64,000 nucleotides of DNA from Intestinibacillus sp. Marseille-P6563 (GCF_900604335.1 NZ_UWOD01000002.1:434001-498000), one strand, 5' to 3'; counted from the stretch's first letter, positions 7,151 to 15,189 are shown. Notes: a model not told the origin generated them from the sequence alone. Made by a program: numbers and translations.

Positions 7151-7741
7151 TTGGAGAACATACAAGGCTATGAGATCGAGAAATCCGTCCTGTTTGAGAA
7201 CAGCCGAGGCTTTGCCCTGGGGCATAACCCGGCGGCTCCCCAGCCCTATGTAACGTGGCAGTTCACGGAGAATGTGGGCGGTGTCCGAGACTACTACTGG
7301 GGCCACTACCATACGGACAAGGAATGGGCGGAGCGGGACTTTTCCCACCGGATCGACGATTATCAATACCTGTTCAAAGTGGAGGAAAAGGAGTCGGGAC
7401 AGGAGCCGGGCGGGTACTACCGCTATTATTCCACCCAGCGCCCCTTTGACATAGGGGCCACCCCAGACACAAAGGACAATCCGCTGGTGGAAGTCGTCAA
7501 CTATGAGGACGACAGGCGGCGGCCCGTTGCCGGAGGAAAGATACAGGCATGGGGCGAAGCCATTTATAAAAAGCCCCTGACCGGAAAACAGATCAGGGAC
7601 TATGAGCTGACGCCTGCCCCGGATAACCCGGACAGGAAACGATCTATCACCGCCCGGCTCAAAGAGGGCGCGGTAAAGGGACAGGAGCCGCCGAAGGAGC
7701 CCGGGCAGAAACGGAACCACAAGACCCATGAGGACAGATAG
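7151..7741 (+). CDS. Conserved conjugative-element protein, function unknown
   Basis: 196 residues from a TTG start 12 bases after GGAAAGGAGG. The opening MENIQGYEIEKSVLFENSRGFALGHNP...PYVTWQF and the later DYYWGHYH...AERDFSHRI are recurrent in Tn1549-like elements. The C-terminus is basic and proline-rich. I cannot assign a biochemical role; no transmembrane segment or catalytic motif is evident. It leads the cluster that ends with MobC. Confidence 0.65.
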   Translation: MENIQGYEIEKSVLFENSRGFALGHNPAAPQPYVTWQFTENVGGVRDYYWGHYHTDKEWAERDFSHRIDDYQYLFKVEEKESGQEPGGYYRYYSTQRPFDIGATPDTKDNPLVEVVNYEDDRRRPVAGGKIQAWGEAIYKKPLTGKQIRDYELTPAPDNPDRKRSITARLKEGAVKGQEPPKEPGQKRNHKTHEDR

Positions 7742-7751
7742 GAGGACTGCC

Positions 7752-7934
7752 ATGCACGAAAAAGACAATTACCTGAAAACCGCCGAGCTCTCCACGGAGC
7801 AGAACCAGAATATGATCGACGGGGTGCCGAACAACACGCCCCTTCCCCCGGAGCCGCCGGAGCTGGACAAGAAGCCGCTGGATAAGGTCAAGGAGCCGAA
7901 GGAGCGCCGGAAGGGCCGGGAACTGGAACGGTAA
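7752..7934 (+). CDS. Small DUF4316-like protein
   Basis: 60 residues from the ATG at 7752 (GGAGG nine bases upstream). The block NYLKTAELSTEQNQNMIDGVPNN resembles the short DUF4316 motif of conjugative elements; the rest is charged. Its stop overlaps the mobC start by one base (TAATG), implying coupled translation. Confidence 0.6.
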   Translation: MHEKDNYLKTAELSTEQNQNMIDGVPNNTPLPPEPPELDKKPLDKVKEPKERRKGRELER

Positions 7935-8275
7935 TGCCGGGCCGCAAGCGGAATGTCCATCTTCATGTGATGGTTACGGAGGACGAGCTGGCCGCCATCC
8001 ATGCGCGGATGGCCGAGGCCGGTATCTCCAACACTGGGGCCTATGTGCGGAAGATGGCGCTCAACGGCTACATTCTCCATGTAGACCTTGCCCCGGTCAA
8101 GGAGTTGGTGTCCTTGCAGCGCCGCTGTTCCAACAATCTTAATCAGGTGGCGGTTCACGCCAACACCTACGGGGTGTACCCGGAGGAAATAGACGGCCTG
8201 CGGCGGGACTATGAAAAGCTGTGGGGGCAGGTGTCGGAGGTCCTGCGGGAGCTCTCCGCACTGGTGGCAAAGTAA
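7934..8275 (+). CDS. MobC-like relaxosome accessory protein
   Basis: 113 residues. The N-terminus (KRNVHLHVMVTEDELAAIHARMAEAGISNTGAYVRKMAL) is a ribbon-helix-helix-like region, and the C-terminus has the bacterial mobilisation pattern LVSLQRRCSNNLNQVAVHAN. MobC proteins bind oriT and help the relaxase nick it. In related elements mobC directly precedes the relaxase; here they are separated by ~1.5 kb containing a terminator, the FRG gene and a membrane-protein gene. Confidence 0.9.
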   Translation: MPGRKRNVHLHVMVTEDELAAIHARMAEAGISNTGAYVRKMALNGYILHVDLAPVKELVSLQRRCSNNLNQVAVHANTYGVYPEEIDGLRRDYEKLWGQVSEVLRELSALVAK

Positions 8276-8282
8276 GACGAGG

Positions 8283-8322
8283 GCGGCAGGTTCCGAAGTT
8301 GGAGCCTGCCGCTTTGTTTTTT
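8283..8322 (+). terminator. Intrinsic terminator after mobC
   Basis: GCGGCAGG (8283-8290) pairs with CCTGCCGC (8305-8312), followed by TTTGTTTTTT. It lies between convergent mobC and the FRG-domain gene. Confidence 0.88.
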
Positions 8323-9189
8323 CTATGGTAGTAAGTAGTCCTGTGTTATTCCTTTTAAGGCAAGCCTTTGGAGCATATCTGGTTTATATTCTTTGGGAAT
8401 GATTAACTTTACTAAGGAATGTCCATTTTTTAAATCATCTGGAACGACAGCAGAATGGGGAGAAAATTTATTATTTCCTGCCCGGGAAAACCAACGGTCT
8501 GTTGATGTTAGTGTTTTGGAAAACTTAACTCCACAGACATAAAAACATCCTTCTTGTCTTTGTAAACGGATATTTTTTTCATAACTATCTTTATCCGGTA
8601 AGACCATAAAACCATGATCGAGAAAAGATATGATTGCCCCGTTTAGTTCCTCTATTGTTGAAAACCGTTCTTTAAAATCTGGGTGGTATTTTAGAACTTC
8701 ATACGAAAAATCTTGCACTGAAATTTCATCCTTTGTTTGTATGCGTGTCAATTCACTTAGTATTGCAGCGGTGTACCATTCGGATTTGTGCGGAGCATAA
8801 TCATAAATATATAAAGCACCATTTTTATCATCATTGCCAGAACAGGCAAAATAAATTGCTACATCAGGATTGCTTGTGAAGTCTATAAAACGTGTGCTTT
8901 GATAATGATGCTGAATATAAGCAATCGTTCCAAAAAGAGACATAGTTTCTTTTGGGGAAAAGGTGGAAATTAAATCGGCCTCTTCAATGTTAGATCGCAA
9001 AAGGCTTGGAGAAATATCCCATTCACAATCACTTTGTCCCCTATAAAAACCATTTAAACAGGGACTTTCTTTGCTCAAGCCCGGACGAGGTAAATTATAA
9101 TATTTTTTATATTCCTGGATTATTTGATATATTTCATCCAGTGAAGATATGGTTATTTCTTGATACATATCAATACATTGATAACCCAT
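8323..9189 (-). CDS. FRG-domain protein, possible defence cargo
   Basis: 288 residues. The hallmark Phe/Tyr-Arg-Gly (NGFYRGQSDCEWDISPSLLR) is followed by an all-alpha/beta region with YIQHHYQSTRFIDFTSNPDVAIYFACSG, the conserved FRG-family block. The gene is AT-rich compared with its neighbours and runs against them, splitting the mob region, so it is probably acquired cargo. FRG-domain proteins are often found near phage-defence and mobile-element genes, but their biochemical activity is unclear. No membrane segment is seen. Start ATG at 9189 with GAAAAG...GGAG-like upstream sequence (AAGGAGCGTG). Confidence 0.82.
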   Translation of the reverse strand: MGYQCIDMYQEITISSLDEIYQIIQEYKKYYNLPRPGLSKESPCLNGFYRGQSDCEWDISPSLLRSNIEEADLISTFSPKETMSLFGTIAYIQHHYQSTRFIDFTSNPDVAIYFACSGNDDKNGALYIYDYAPHKSEWYTAAILSELTRIQTKDEISVQDFSYEVLKYHPDFKERFSTIEELNGAIISFLDHGFMVLPDKDSYEKNIRLQRQEGCFYVCGVKFSKTLTSTDRWFSRAGNNKFSPHSAVVPDDLKNGHSLVKLIIPKEYKPDMLQRLALKGITQDYLLP

Positions 9190-9253
9190 CTTTTCACGCT
9201 CCTTTGCAATTTTATTATTAAGTCTAATTCAGAATGAGAAGTTCGTCAACCAG

Positions 9254-9276
9254 CTTCGGGCCAACATTGCCCGAAG
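9254..9276. repeat. ICE palindrome copy 8
   Basis: CTTCGGGCCA-ACA-TTGCCCGAAG, one arm mismatch, between the FRG gene and the promoter repeat. Confidence 0.82.
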
Positions 9277-9280
9277 CCCA

Positions 9281-9319
9281 GGGACAGATTTCACTAATCA
9301 TTCGCAACATTTATGTCCC
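9281..9319. repeat. Promoter-proximal repeat, copy A (upstream of the relaxase block)
   Basis: Nearly identical to 16702-16740: GGGACAGATTTC, one base, CTAATCA, one base, TCGCAACATT, three bases, GTCC. It contains a dyad GGGACA...TGTCCC with 27 bases between the arms. A -10-like TAAAAT follows at 9333. Likely a shared operator or promoter module. Confidence 0.75.
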
Positions 9320-9338
9320 CGGGCAGGCATGGTAAAAT
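9310..9338 (+). promoter_or_regulatory. Likely promoter of the relaxase block
   Basis: TTTATG (9310-9315), 17-bp spacer, TAAAAT (9333-9338), overlapping the end of the shared repeat. It is positioned like the promoter in front of the serine recombinase. Confidence 0.5.
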
Positions 9339-9370
9339 ATAGGTAGAAAGATAAGAAGGAGGTTTCCATT

Positions 9371-9661
9371 ATGAAGATGATATTGAAAGTAATCGCCGCT
9401 CCCTTTGCCCTTGTCCTTGCCCTGCTGACTGCCCTATGCTGGTTCCTCTTTGACCTCTGCGCCTTCTTCCTGACGATTGCCTCAGTCATTGTTGCGATCC
9501 TCGGGATCGGCCTCTTTTTCACGCCAACACCGCTGGGCGGGTTTGTGTTCCTGTTCCTCGCTTTCCTGCTTTCTCCGTATGGCTTGCAGGCGGTGGCTGG
9601 CTCGCTGATCGGAGTGCTGGACGACGGCAAATCTGCTTTGTACCGGTTCCTTGTGAGCTGA
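9371..9661 (+). CDS. CD1845-like small membrane protein
   Basis: 96 residues, highly hydrophobic, with about three membrane spans (the run from VIAAPFALVLALLTALCW through FFLTIASVIVAILGIGLFF to GGFVFLFLAFLLSPYGL). The family is found beside relaxase genes of clostridial elements; function unknown. The start has AGAAGGAGG upstream. It begins the block that ends with the relaxase. Confidence 0.75.
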   Translation: MKMILKVIAAPFALVLALLTALCWFLFDLCAFFLTIASVIVAILGIGLFFTPTPLGGFVFLFLAFLLSPYGLQAVAGSLIGVLDDGKSALYRFLVS

Positions 9662-9666
9662 TATAA

Positions 9667-9689
9667 CCTCGGGCCATGTTGGCCCGAAG
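9667..9689. repeat. ICE palindrome copy 9
   Basis: CCTCGGGCCA-TGT-TGGCCCGAAG, directly after the membrane-protein stop codon. The arm mismatch is a wobble on the - strand. Confidence 0.85.
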
Positions 9690-9743
9690 TACAGGCGGCG
9701 GCTCAGGAGGGCCGCCGTTTTCTTTAGAAGGGAGGGAAACGAT

Positions 9744-11153
9744 ATGGCAACAACCACGCTCCTGCCTCGCCATGCAGGCGAAGGCGAAACCATAGCGGCG
9801 GCCATCCGTGACTGCCTGGACTATGGAAAGAACCCGAAGAAAACCGAAGGCAAATATATCTCTGCCTATGAGTGCGACCCGGCCACGGTGGCGGAAGAAT
9901 TTTTGCTTGCCAAAGCCAGTTATAAGGCCGCAACAGGGCGGGAACAGAAAAAAGAAACGGACGTGCTCTGTTACCAGATACGCATGGCCTTCTATCCCGG
10001 GGAGATCACGCCGAAGGAGGCAAACCGTATCGGCTATGAACTGGCTATGCGCTGGACGAAGGGCCGCCACGCTTTCCTTGTGACGACCCACACGGACAAG
10101 AAGCATATCCACTGTCACATCTATTACAATTCCACCTCCCTTGACTGTTCCCGGAAGTTCCGAAACTTCTGGGGCTCCAGCTTTGCCCTCCGGCGGCTCT
10201 CTGACAGGCTGTGTCTGGAAAACGGCCTCTCCATCGTGGAGCACCCGAAGCCCCGGAGCAAAAGCAAGTACAAGCACTATGGCGAGTGGCAGAAGGAACG
10301 AAACCGGCCACCAAACTTTCAAGAACGACTTTGCATTGCCATAGACAATGCGCTTGCGAAACGCCCCGCCAGTCTGGAAGAATTTCTCGACCTGATGAAG
10401 CAGGCTGGATATGAGGTGAAGGAAGTTCGGGGCGGCGGTCTTAGCTTTCGCCTGACCGACGGAGGGCAGGAACGCTTTACCCGGCTGCGTGCTTCTACGC
10501 TGGGAGAAGGCTACGACCGGAAGGATATACTGGCGGCTATTGAGGGCGGAGCCGGACGGCGTAGGCCGGAAAGAAAAATCAGCCTCGCCGTGGATATACA
10601 GGCGAAGCTGGCAGAAGGAAAAGGCCCGGGCTATGAGCGGTGGGCGAAAGTGTTCAATCTCAAACAAATGGCCGCCGCCCTTGCCTACTTGCAGGACAAC
10701 GGCCTGACAGAATACAGTCAGTTGGAAAAAAAGGCGGAAGAAGCCTCTGACCGTTTCCATTCCCTTTCCGACCAGATCAAGCAGACGGAAACGGCGCTGA
10801 AAGCCAACATGGAATTGAAAGCGGCTACGGTGCAGTATGCAAAGACCCGCCCTGTCTTTGACAAGTACAAGGCGTCAAAGTACAGCCGGAAATTCCTTGC
10901 GGAGCATGAGGCGGATATAGAGCTCTACCGGGCGGCGCAGGCTGATATGAGGCGGCTTCTCGGAGGGGCAAAGCTCCCGAAGATGGAGGCACAGAAAGAA
11001 GAAGGGCGAAAGCTGGTCGCAAAGAAAAAGCGGCTCTATGGGGAATACCAGAAAGCCCGCCGGGATATGCAGGAGATCTTGACGATCAAGGCGAACATTG
11101 ACTGTCTGCTGGGCTGCTCAGAGCAGGCAAAGAAGAAAGAAATGGAGCGTTGA
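9744..11153 (+). CDS. MOBP-type relaxase
   Basis: 469 residues. Relaxases nick oriT and stay covalently bound to the transferred strand. The N-terminal domain carries the metal-binding three-histidine motif in TTHTDKKHIHCHIYYNS (about residues 113-129). An N-terminal Tyr in DCLDYGKNP or KYISAYECD is the likely nucleophile. The C-terminal part is a long coiled coil (LEKKAEEASDRFHSLSDQIKQ onward) ending in a basic tail. A clear AGAAGGGAGG precedes the ATG. It appears intact. Confidence 0.93.
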   Translation: MATTTLLPRHAGEGETIAAAIRDCLDYGKNPKKTEGKYISAYECDPATVAEEFLLAKASYKAATGREQKKETDVLCYQIRMAFYPGEITPKEANRIGYELAMRWTKGRHAFLVTTHTDKKHIHCHIYYNSTSLDCSRKFRNFWGSSFALRRLSDRLCLENGLSIVEHPKPRSKSKYKHYGEWQKERNRPPNFQERLCIAIDNALAKRPASLEEFLDLMKQAGYEVKEVRGGGLSFRLTDGGQERFTRLRASTLGEGYDRKDILAAIEGGAGRRRPERKISLAVDIQAKLAEGKGPGYERWAKVFNLKQMAAALAYLQDNGLTEYSQLEKKAEEASDRFHSLSDQIKQTETALKANMELKAATVQYAKTRPVFDKYKASKYSRKFLAEHEADIELYRAAQADMRRLLGGAKLPKMEAQKEEGRKLVAKKKRLYGEYQKARRDMQEILTIKANIDCLLGCSEQAKKKEMER

Positions 11154-11188
11154 GAATATGAGAAATAAGGAGCAAAGCGACGCGATCA

Positions 11189-11211
11189 CTTCGGGCCAAC
11201 ATGGCCCGAAG
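11189..11211. repeat. ICE palindrome copy 10
   Basis: CTTCGGGCCA-ACA-TGGCCCGAAG, perfect arms, 36 bases after the relaxase stop. Confidence 0.87.
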
Positions 11212-11304
11212 CTGCCGGGTTTGGGGCGGGCCCCAACAAGCGGCGTTTGAGGTCTGTGGCCACAAAGGCATTGCTTGCCGTTTTGTGCAATCCCCGAAAA
11301 TGGC

Positions 11305-11342
11305 GCGAAAAAACGGAGGCCCTTATTCTGGAACCTCCGTTT
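11305..11342 (-). terminator. Terminator overlapping the 3' end of the XRE regulator
   Basis: AAACGGAGG (11311-11319) pairs with CCTCCGTTT (11334-11342). On the - strand the stem is followed by a T-run (complement of the A-run from 11308). It lies across the last codons of the regulator. Confidence 0.75.
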
Positions 11343-11688
11343 CTCTGGCTTTCTTGAGCCCTTCGGCTGTGGCCTCCATGACAACAAGCTCTTTCTCATT
11401 CATCGAGCTTAAAAGCACATCAATATGCTTTCTGCAACTGTTCTCTCCACGCTGACCTTCTACATAGAAAAACTGATCTACGGAAATGTCGAACAGAGTG
11501 ACGAGTTTGAAAAACAGGTTGAAGCTGGGGTGCTGGCCTTTGTTCTCAATGTTCATAATGGTGCGGTCAGTCTTGCCAACCAGCTCCGCCACATAGGCTT
11601 GTGTCCAGCCCTTTTCCTCTCTGGCCTGTTTCAGAGCCAGCCCGAGCCCATGAAAGTCAAACCTTCTTTCATCTTGGTTCATTCTCAT
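11323..11688 (-). CDS. XRE-family transcriptional regulator of the element
   Basis: 121 residues. The helix-turn-helix is clear: GLALKQAREEKGWTQAYVAELVGKTDRTIMNIENKGQHPSFNLFFKLVTLFDISVDQFF. The C-terminal ~45 residues are a short helical tail found in regulators of Tn1549-like elements. It is transcribed away from the acetyltransferase gene across a gap with three TTTCAC/GTGAAA boxes, a plausible self-regulated operator. Confidence 0.88.
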   Translation of the reverse strand: MRMNQDERRFDFHGLGLALKQAREEKGWTQAYVAELVGKTDRTIMNIENKGQHPSFNLFFKLVTLFDISVDQFFYVEGQRGENSCRKHIDVLLSSMNEKELVVMEATAEGLKKARETEVPE

Positions 11689-11732
11689 ATCACCCTATAT
11701 CATTGTACATTTCGGGTCGGATTATGAGAATG

Positions 11733-11780
11733 TAGTGAAATTTGATATAAAGTATTATTTTATTTCACTATAAGGTGAAA
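11733..11780. promoter_or_regulatory. Candidate operator between XRE and GNAT genes
   Basis: TAGTGAAAT (11733-11741) and ATTTCACTA (11762-11770) are perfect inverted repeats. A third half-site GTGAAA (11775-11780) makes TTTCAC-N6-GTGAAA with the second. This spacing suits a dimeric HTH protein such as the adjacent XRE regulator. Confidence 0.55.
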
Positions 11781-11837
11781 CTGTGTTAAGATGTATCGTA
11801 ACAAAGAAGTATGATAAAATAATAATAGGAGGATCAT

Positions 11838-12314
11838 ATGAATTATAAGATACGAGAGATAAGAAGCCACGAGTATTTGCTGCTAAGCCAATTTCTATAC
11901 GAAGCTATTTTTATTCCAGAAGGCTCAACTCCACCACCTAAAACCATTATTTCCTTGCCAGAATTACAAGTATATATAAAGGACTTTGGAAAAAAACATG
12001 GAGACCAAGGAATGGTGGTAGAGATTGATAATAAAATTGTTGGAGCGGCTTGGGTCAGAATTATGAATGATTACGGACATATTGATAACAAAACGCCGTC
12101 CTTAGCAATGTCACTATATAAAGAATACAGAGGATATGGAATAGGAACGGCCTTGTTGGAAGGTTTGCTTACCAAATTAAGGCATAGCAAATACGCTAAG
12201 GTATCGTTGTCTGTTCAAAAAGCTAATTATGCTGTTAAAATGTACCAAAAAGTTGGGTTTAAAATTGTTAGTGAAAACAATGAGGAATATATCATGGTTG
12301 CGGATATTTCTTAA
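11838..12314 (+). CDS. GNAT-family N-acetyltransferase
   Basis: 158 residues. The acetyl-CoA binding motif A is visible as LYKEYRGYGIGTALLEGL, followed by LSVQKANYAVKMYQKVGFKIV, the usual beta-bulge and motif B region. AATAGGAGG precedes the ATG. The gene is AT-rich relative to the conjugation genes and probably cargo. The substrate is unknown; it could be a small molecule such as an antibiotic or toxin, or a protein N-terminus. Confidence 0.87.
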   Translation: MNYKIREIRSHEYLLLSQFLYEAIFIPEGSTPPPKTIISLPELQVYIKDFGKKHGDQGMVVEIDNKIVGAAWVRIMNDYGHIDNKTPSLAMSLYKEYRGYGIGTALLEGLLTKLRHSKYAKVSLSVQKANYAVKMYQKVGFKIVSENNEEYIMVADIS

Positions 12315-12404
12315 AAAGCATTGCAAAAGTTCAACTGATAGATTAAACTGTTAATAAGATTTGCAGAAAGGTGGCTCTTTGATTTATGGGCGATATTGGT
12401 GCAT

Positions 12405-12459
12405 AGCATGGGCTATTGCAAAATATAAAATTTAATATTGAAAGGTAATAGCCTGTGCT
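12405..12459 (+). promoter_or_regulatory. Stem-loop ahead of the CD3324-like gene
   Basis: AGCATGGGCTATT (12405-12417) pairs with AATAGCCTGTGCT (12447-12459), apart from two positions. It lies in the leader of the next gene. No U-run follows, so it may be an operator or RNA element rather than a terminator. Confidence 0.45.
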
Positions 12460-12500
12460 AATCCTAAATGAATATGAAATTCTTTAGGAGGTGCACCATT

Positions 12501-12776
12501 TTGGGCTATATAAAAGCAAAAGATGTTTTGCCACTTGAAGTTATAGAACAAGTACAACAATACATCAGTGGCGAAGTTTTGTATATTCCTAAGAAGGAAA
12601 ATAGCAAGTGCTTTTGGGGTGAGAATACGCTAACTAAAAGGGAACTTGCAGAACGAAATGCTAAAATTTATTCTGAGTTTTGTTCGGGCATCCCAATTTC
12701 AAAACTTGCTAAAAAATATTTTTTGGTAGAAAAGAGCATCCAGCGTATCATACGACAAGAAAAAAATAGAGATTAG
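12501..12776 (+). CDS. CD3324-like small DNA-binding protein
   Basis: 91 residues from TTG at 12501, chosen because TAGGAGGTG ends eight bases upstream; ATGs at 12468/12474 lack such a site. The sequence YIKAKDVLPLEVIEQVQQYISGEVLYIPKK, then a Trp-Gly, then ELAERNAKIYSEFCSGIPISKLAKKYFLVEKSIQRIIR matches the CD3324 family. Its C-terminal half is a helix-turn-helix. Probably a small regulator. Followed by a strong terminator. Confidence 0.75.
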   Translation: MGYIKAKDVLPLEVIEQVQQYISGEVLYIPKKENSKCFWGENTLTKRELAERNAKIYSEFCSGIPISKLAKKYFLVEKSIQRIIRQEKNRD

Positions 12777-12781
12777 TTCTG

Positions 12782-12815
12782 AATGTGCCATATTTCGATA
12801 TGGCACATTTTCTTT
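12782..12815 (+). terminator. Intrinsic terminator
   Basis: AATGTGCCATAT (12782-12793), loop TTCG, ATATGGCACATT (12798-12809), then TTCTTTTTT. The rest of the gap to 13024 is AT-rich and shows no gene. Confidence 0.88.
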
Positions 12816-13024
12816 TTTCAATCAATCATGTTCCTCGCTCAAAGCATTTATTATGTTAAAATAAATTTGTAGTATTCTGACACACCTTAATTTCCATTTC
12901 ACATGACGGAAATAAAAAAAACCGTTATATGAAGTGGTAATTCAATATGCTTAAAAACTTCTATATATTTCATACTACTGACTATTTAATTTCATATCAA
13001 ACGACAAAAACAACTTTTACACGC

Positions 13025-13055
13025 TTGACTTTCACGTAACGTCATAGTGTATTAT
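13025..13055 (+). promoter_or_regulatory. MerR-type promoter with 19-bp spacer
   Basis: TTGACT (13025-13030) and TATTAT (13050-13055) are 19 bp apart. The spacer holds a dyad around ACGTAACGT with TGAC/GTCA outer arms. An over-long spacer with a central dyad is the hallmark of promoters activated by MerR-family regulators, and such a regulator is the second gene of this transcript. Confidence 0.7.
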
Positions 13056-13080
13056 AGAGAAAACAGGAAAGGTGATTAAA

Positions 13081-13992
13081 ATGAAAGTAAAGTATATTCG
13101 TTCTGACAGCGTTTATCAAAAAATCGCAAATGCGTCCATTGAAAAGAAAAATGACATCTATCGTTATGAGTTAATGATGCCTTTCAAGAAAAAATGGGAC
13201 TGTTATAGTGTCCCAATGAAAGCATCAACGCCTAATGGATATGATGTAATAATGGCAAGTAGTATGCTTGGTCATATTGCGCCAAATAAAGTAGACAAAT
13301 CCCAGCAGAAAAATATTGAGCAAATTTCTTCTGATTTACTGTGGACTGCTTGCCAACAATCTATTCAGAAATCTTTGGATTGCTTTGCAAATAGTGGTAT
13401 TGAAGTACCAGTACAGGAATATCTTTTTACAATTTTGTTAGCAGATCCCGAAAGTCCCTATATTTCACTTAATGAAGGGTATTGTGGCGATGGAGGTATT
13501 CCCGGCTATATTTTTGCATGGCTTGTTCCTAATCAATATACTTTGGAGCGGTTGCCAGTTGCTCTTGCACATGAAGTCAATCATAATATTCGATTTCAAT
13601 TTATTCGATGGAGAAATGACATTACACTGGCCGAAATGATGGTTAGCGAAGGACTTGCTGAAAATTTTGCAACTTATTTATATGGCGAAGATAAAGCGGG
13701 GCCGTGGGTAACTAAAACTGATATAAAAACCTTAAACGAATATATCAAACCGATTATTTATGATGGGTTAAATGTACAGGGCCTTGAAAATCTTAATGCC
13801 TATTTGTATGGAGATGAAATGGCAAAACTGCAAAGCTATCCGGCTGTCGGTTTGCCTTATTGTGCAGGATATGCTTGTGGGTATCATTTAGTAAAGCATT
13901 ATTTGAAAAAGACAGGCAAAAACATTGTTGAAGCAACCTTATTGCCCGCAAGCGAGATTTTGGAAGTTGCGGAGGATTTTTGGAATGAATAA
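13081..13992 (+). CDS. DUF2268 putative zinc-dependent protease
   Basis: 303 residues from ATG 13081 (AGGAAAGG eight bases upstream; a GTG at 13072 is less likely). The metalloprotease motif is LAHEVNHNIRFQF (HExxH-type), with a downstream Glu in MVSEGLAENFATYLYGED completing a gluzincin-like site. This matches the DUF2268 family of predicted Zn proteases. No signal peptide or membrane span, so probably cytoplasmic. It overlaps the MerR gene by eight bases and is driven by a MerR-type promoter. The protein substrate is unknown. Confidence 0.8.
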   Translation: MKVKYIRSDSVYQKIANASIEKKNDIYRYELMMPFKKKWDCYSVPMKASTPNGYDVIMASSMLGHIAPNKVDKSQQKNIEQISSDLLWTACQQSIQKSLDCFANSGIEVPVQEYLFTILLADPESPYISLNEGYCGDGGIPGYIFAWLVPNQYTLERLPVALAHEVNHNIRFQFIRWRNDITLAEMMVSEGLAENFATYLYGEDKAGPWVTKTDIKTLNEYIKPIIYDGLNVQGLENLNAYLYGDEMAKLQSYPAVGLPYCAGYACGYHLVKHYLKKTGKNIVEATLLPASEILEVAEDFWNE

Positions 13993-14755
13993 TAAGCCTA
14001 TGACTGTCCATGAAGTCGCCACATTATCCGGGATAACAATACGAACGCTCCACTACTATGACGAAATAGGCTTGCTAAAACCTACTATGCTTACGGATGC
14101 GAAGTATCGCTTATATACAGAAGATGATTTAAGTCGATTGCAGGAAATATTGTTTTTTCGTGAAGTGGGATTTGCTCTAAAAGAAATAAAAGAGTTACTT
14201 AACTCTCCATATTACAATCGATCTGAAGTGCTAAAAAAGCAACTTGCAATTTTAGAAGCACAAAGAGAGCGGATAGATGCTTTAGTCAAACTGGTAAAAG
14301 CAGAAATCAGTGGAGAGCAAGCCAATTCCTTTTCTGCATTTTCACATTCAAAAATAGTTGAATTACAGGAGAGCTTCAGAGCAGAAATTCTTGAAAAATG
14401 GGGAGAAACTCATAGTTTTAAAGAGTTTGAAGCTGCGTTTTCTACAAAAAGTAAAAAAATTCAAAATGAAGAAATGGAGAGGTTCCTTTCGATGGCGCAA
14501 ACGATATTCGAAAAACTTGCGCTATATGAAACGCAATCTCCCGCTTGCAAAGAGGTTCAACAAATTGTGCAAGCATGGCGAGATTACATTTCAGAACACT
14601 TTTATAGTTGTAACAAAGAAATGCTTTCATATTTAGGCCAACTCTATATTTCTGATGAACGGTTTTCCTCATATATAAATAGATTTGGCTGTGGAAATTT
14701 GGCTAATTTTTTTAATGAAGCAATTAAAATATATTGCACATTATCAGAAGGATAG
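13985..14755 (+). CDS. MerR-family regulator with TipAS-like ligand domain
   Basis: 256 residues. The N-terminus is a textbook MerR winged helix: MTVHEVATLSGITIRTLHYYDEIGLLKPTMLTDAKYRLYTEDDLSRLQEILFFREVGFALKEIKELL. A dimerisation helix follows, then a ~140-residue helical domain (GETHSFKEFEAAF ... EHFYSCNKEMLSYLGQLYISDERFSSYINRFGCGNLANFFNEAI) typical of TipAS. In TipAL the equivalent domain traps thiopeptide antibiotics and the protein activates its own promoter. The upstream 19-bp-spacer promoter fits autoregulation of this operon. The inducing ligand is unknown. Confidence 0.87.
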   Translation: MNNKPMTVHEVATLSGITIRTLHYYDEIGLLKPTMLTDAKYRLYTEDDLSRLQEILFFREVGFALKEIKELLNSPYYNRSEVLKKQLAILEAQRERIDALVKLVKAEISGEQANSFSAFSHSKIVELQESFRAEILEKWGETHSFKEFEAAFSTKSKKIQNEEMERFLSMAQTIFEKLALYETQSPACKEVQQIVQAWRDYISEHFYSCNKEMLSYLGQLYISDERFSSYINRFGCGNLANFFNEAIKIYCTLSEG

Positions 14756-14825
14756 AAATTAGGGACAAATCAATTTCGTTGTTACTCTTGCAAAAAGGAT
14801 ATTCTTAGAATAGAACAAATGAGCC

Positions 14826-14861
14826 CCGAAACAACGGCATATAAAAAAACCGTTGTTTCGG
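14826..14861. terminator. Strong hairpin, likely terminator of the MerR operon
   Basis: CCGAAACAACGG (14826-14837) pairs perfectly with CCGTTGTTTCGG (14850-14861), with an A-rich loop. Poly-U is weak on the + strand. Confidence 0.6.
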
Positions 14862-14903
14862 CGGCTGGGTCATCACGCGCCAAAACAAAATACAGTAGCC
14901 TTG

Positions 14904-14946
14904 CGGCGGTTTTGAAATAACAATTTCAAGCCGCCGTTTTCTTTTC
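14904..14946 (+). terminator. Intrinsic terminator
   Basis: CGGCGG (14904-14909) pairs with CCGCCG (14931-14936), with an inner TTGAAAT/ATTTCAA stem, followed by TTTTCTTTTC. Confidence 0.8.
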
Positions 14947-15189
14947 AAAAAATGAGATTGCGGAGGGTGTATTAAAGTCGCCCATTTTTTAGGATACGGC
15001 GGTGTCCAGGAGGTATCGCCGTGTCCTTGTTCTTTTCCCATCCCCCTAACCTGTCAAAAAAATCATAGCCCCACCTCCAGGGTATTCCGGCTATGTACAT
15101 GAAATTTTTCGGAACCTTAACTGTTATTCTATTTCATGCGTCCGAATGGCCTTGTGCTACTTGGGCGCTTTTGCGTTCTTATTGTGCTG

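Noticed and set aside
9519-10760. 413-codon - strand frame opposite the relaxase
   Set aside because: Shadow of the relaxase gene; the relaxase has the three-His motif and a strong ribosome-binding site.
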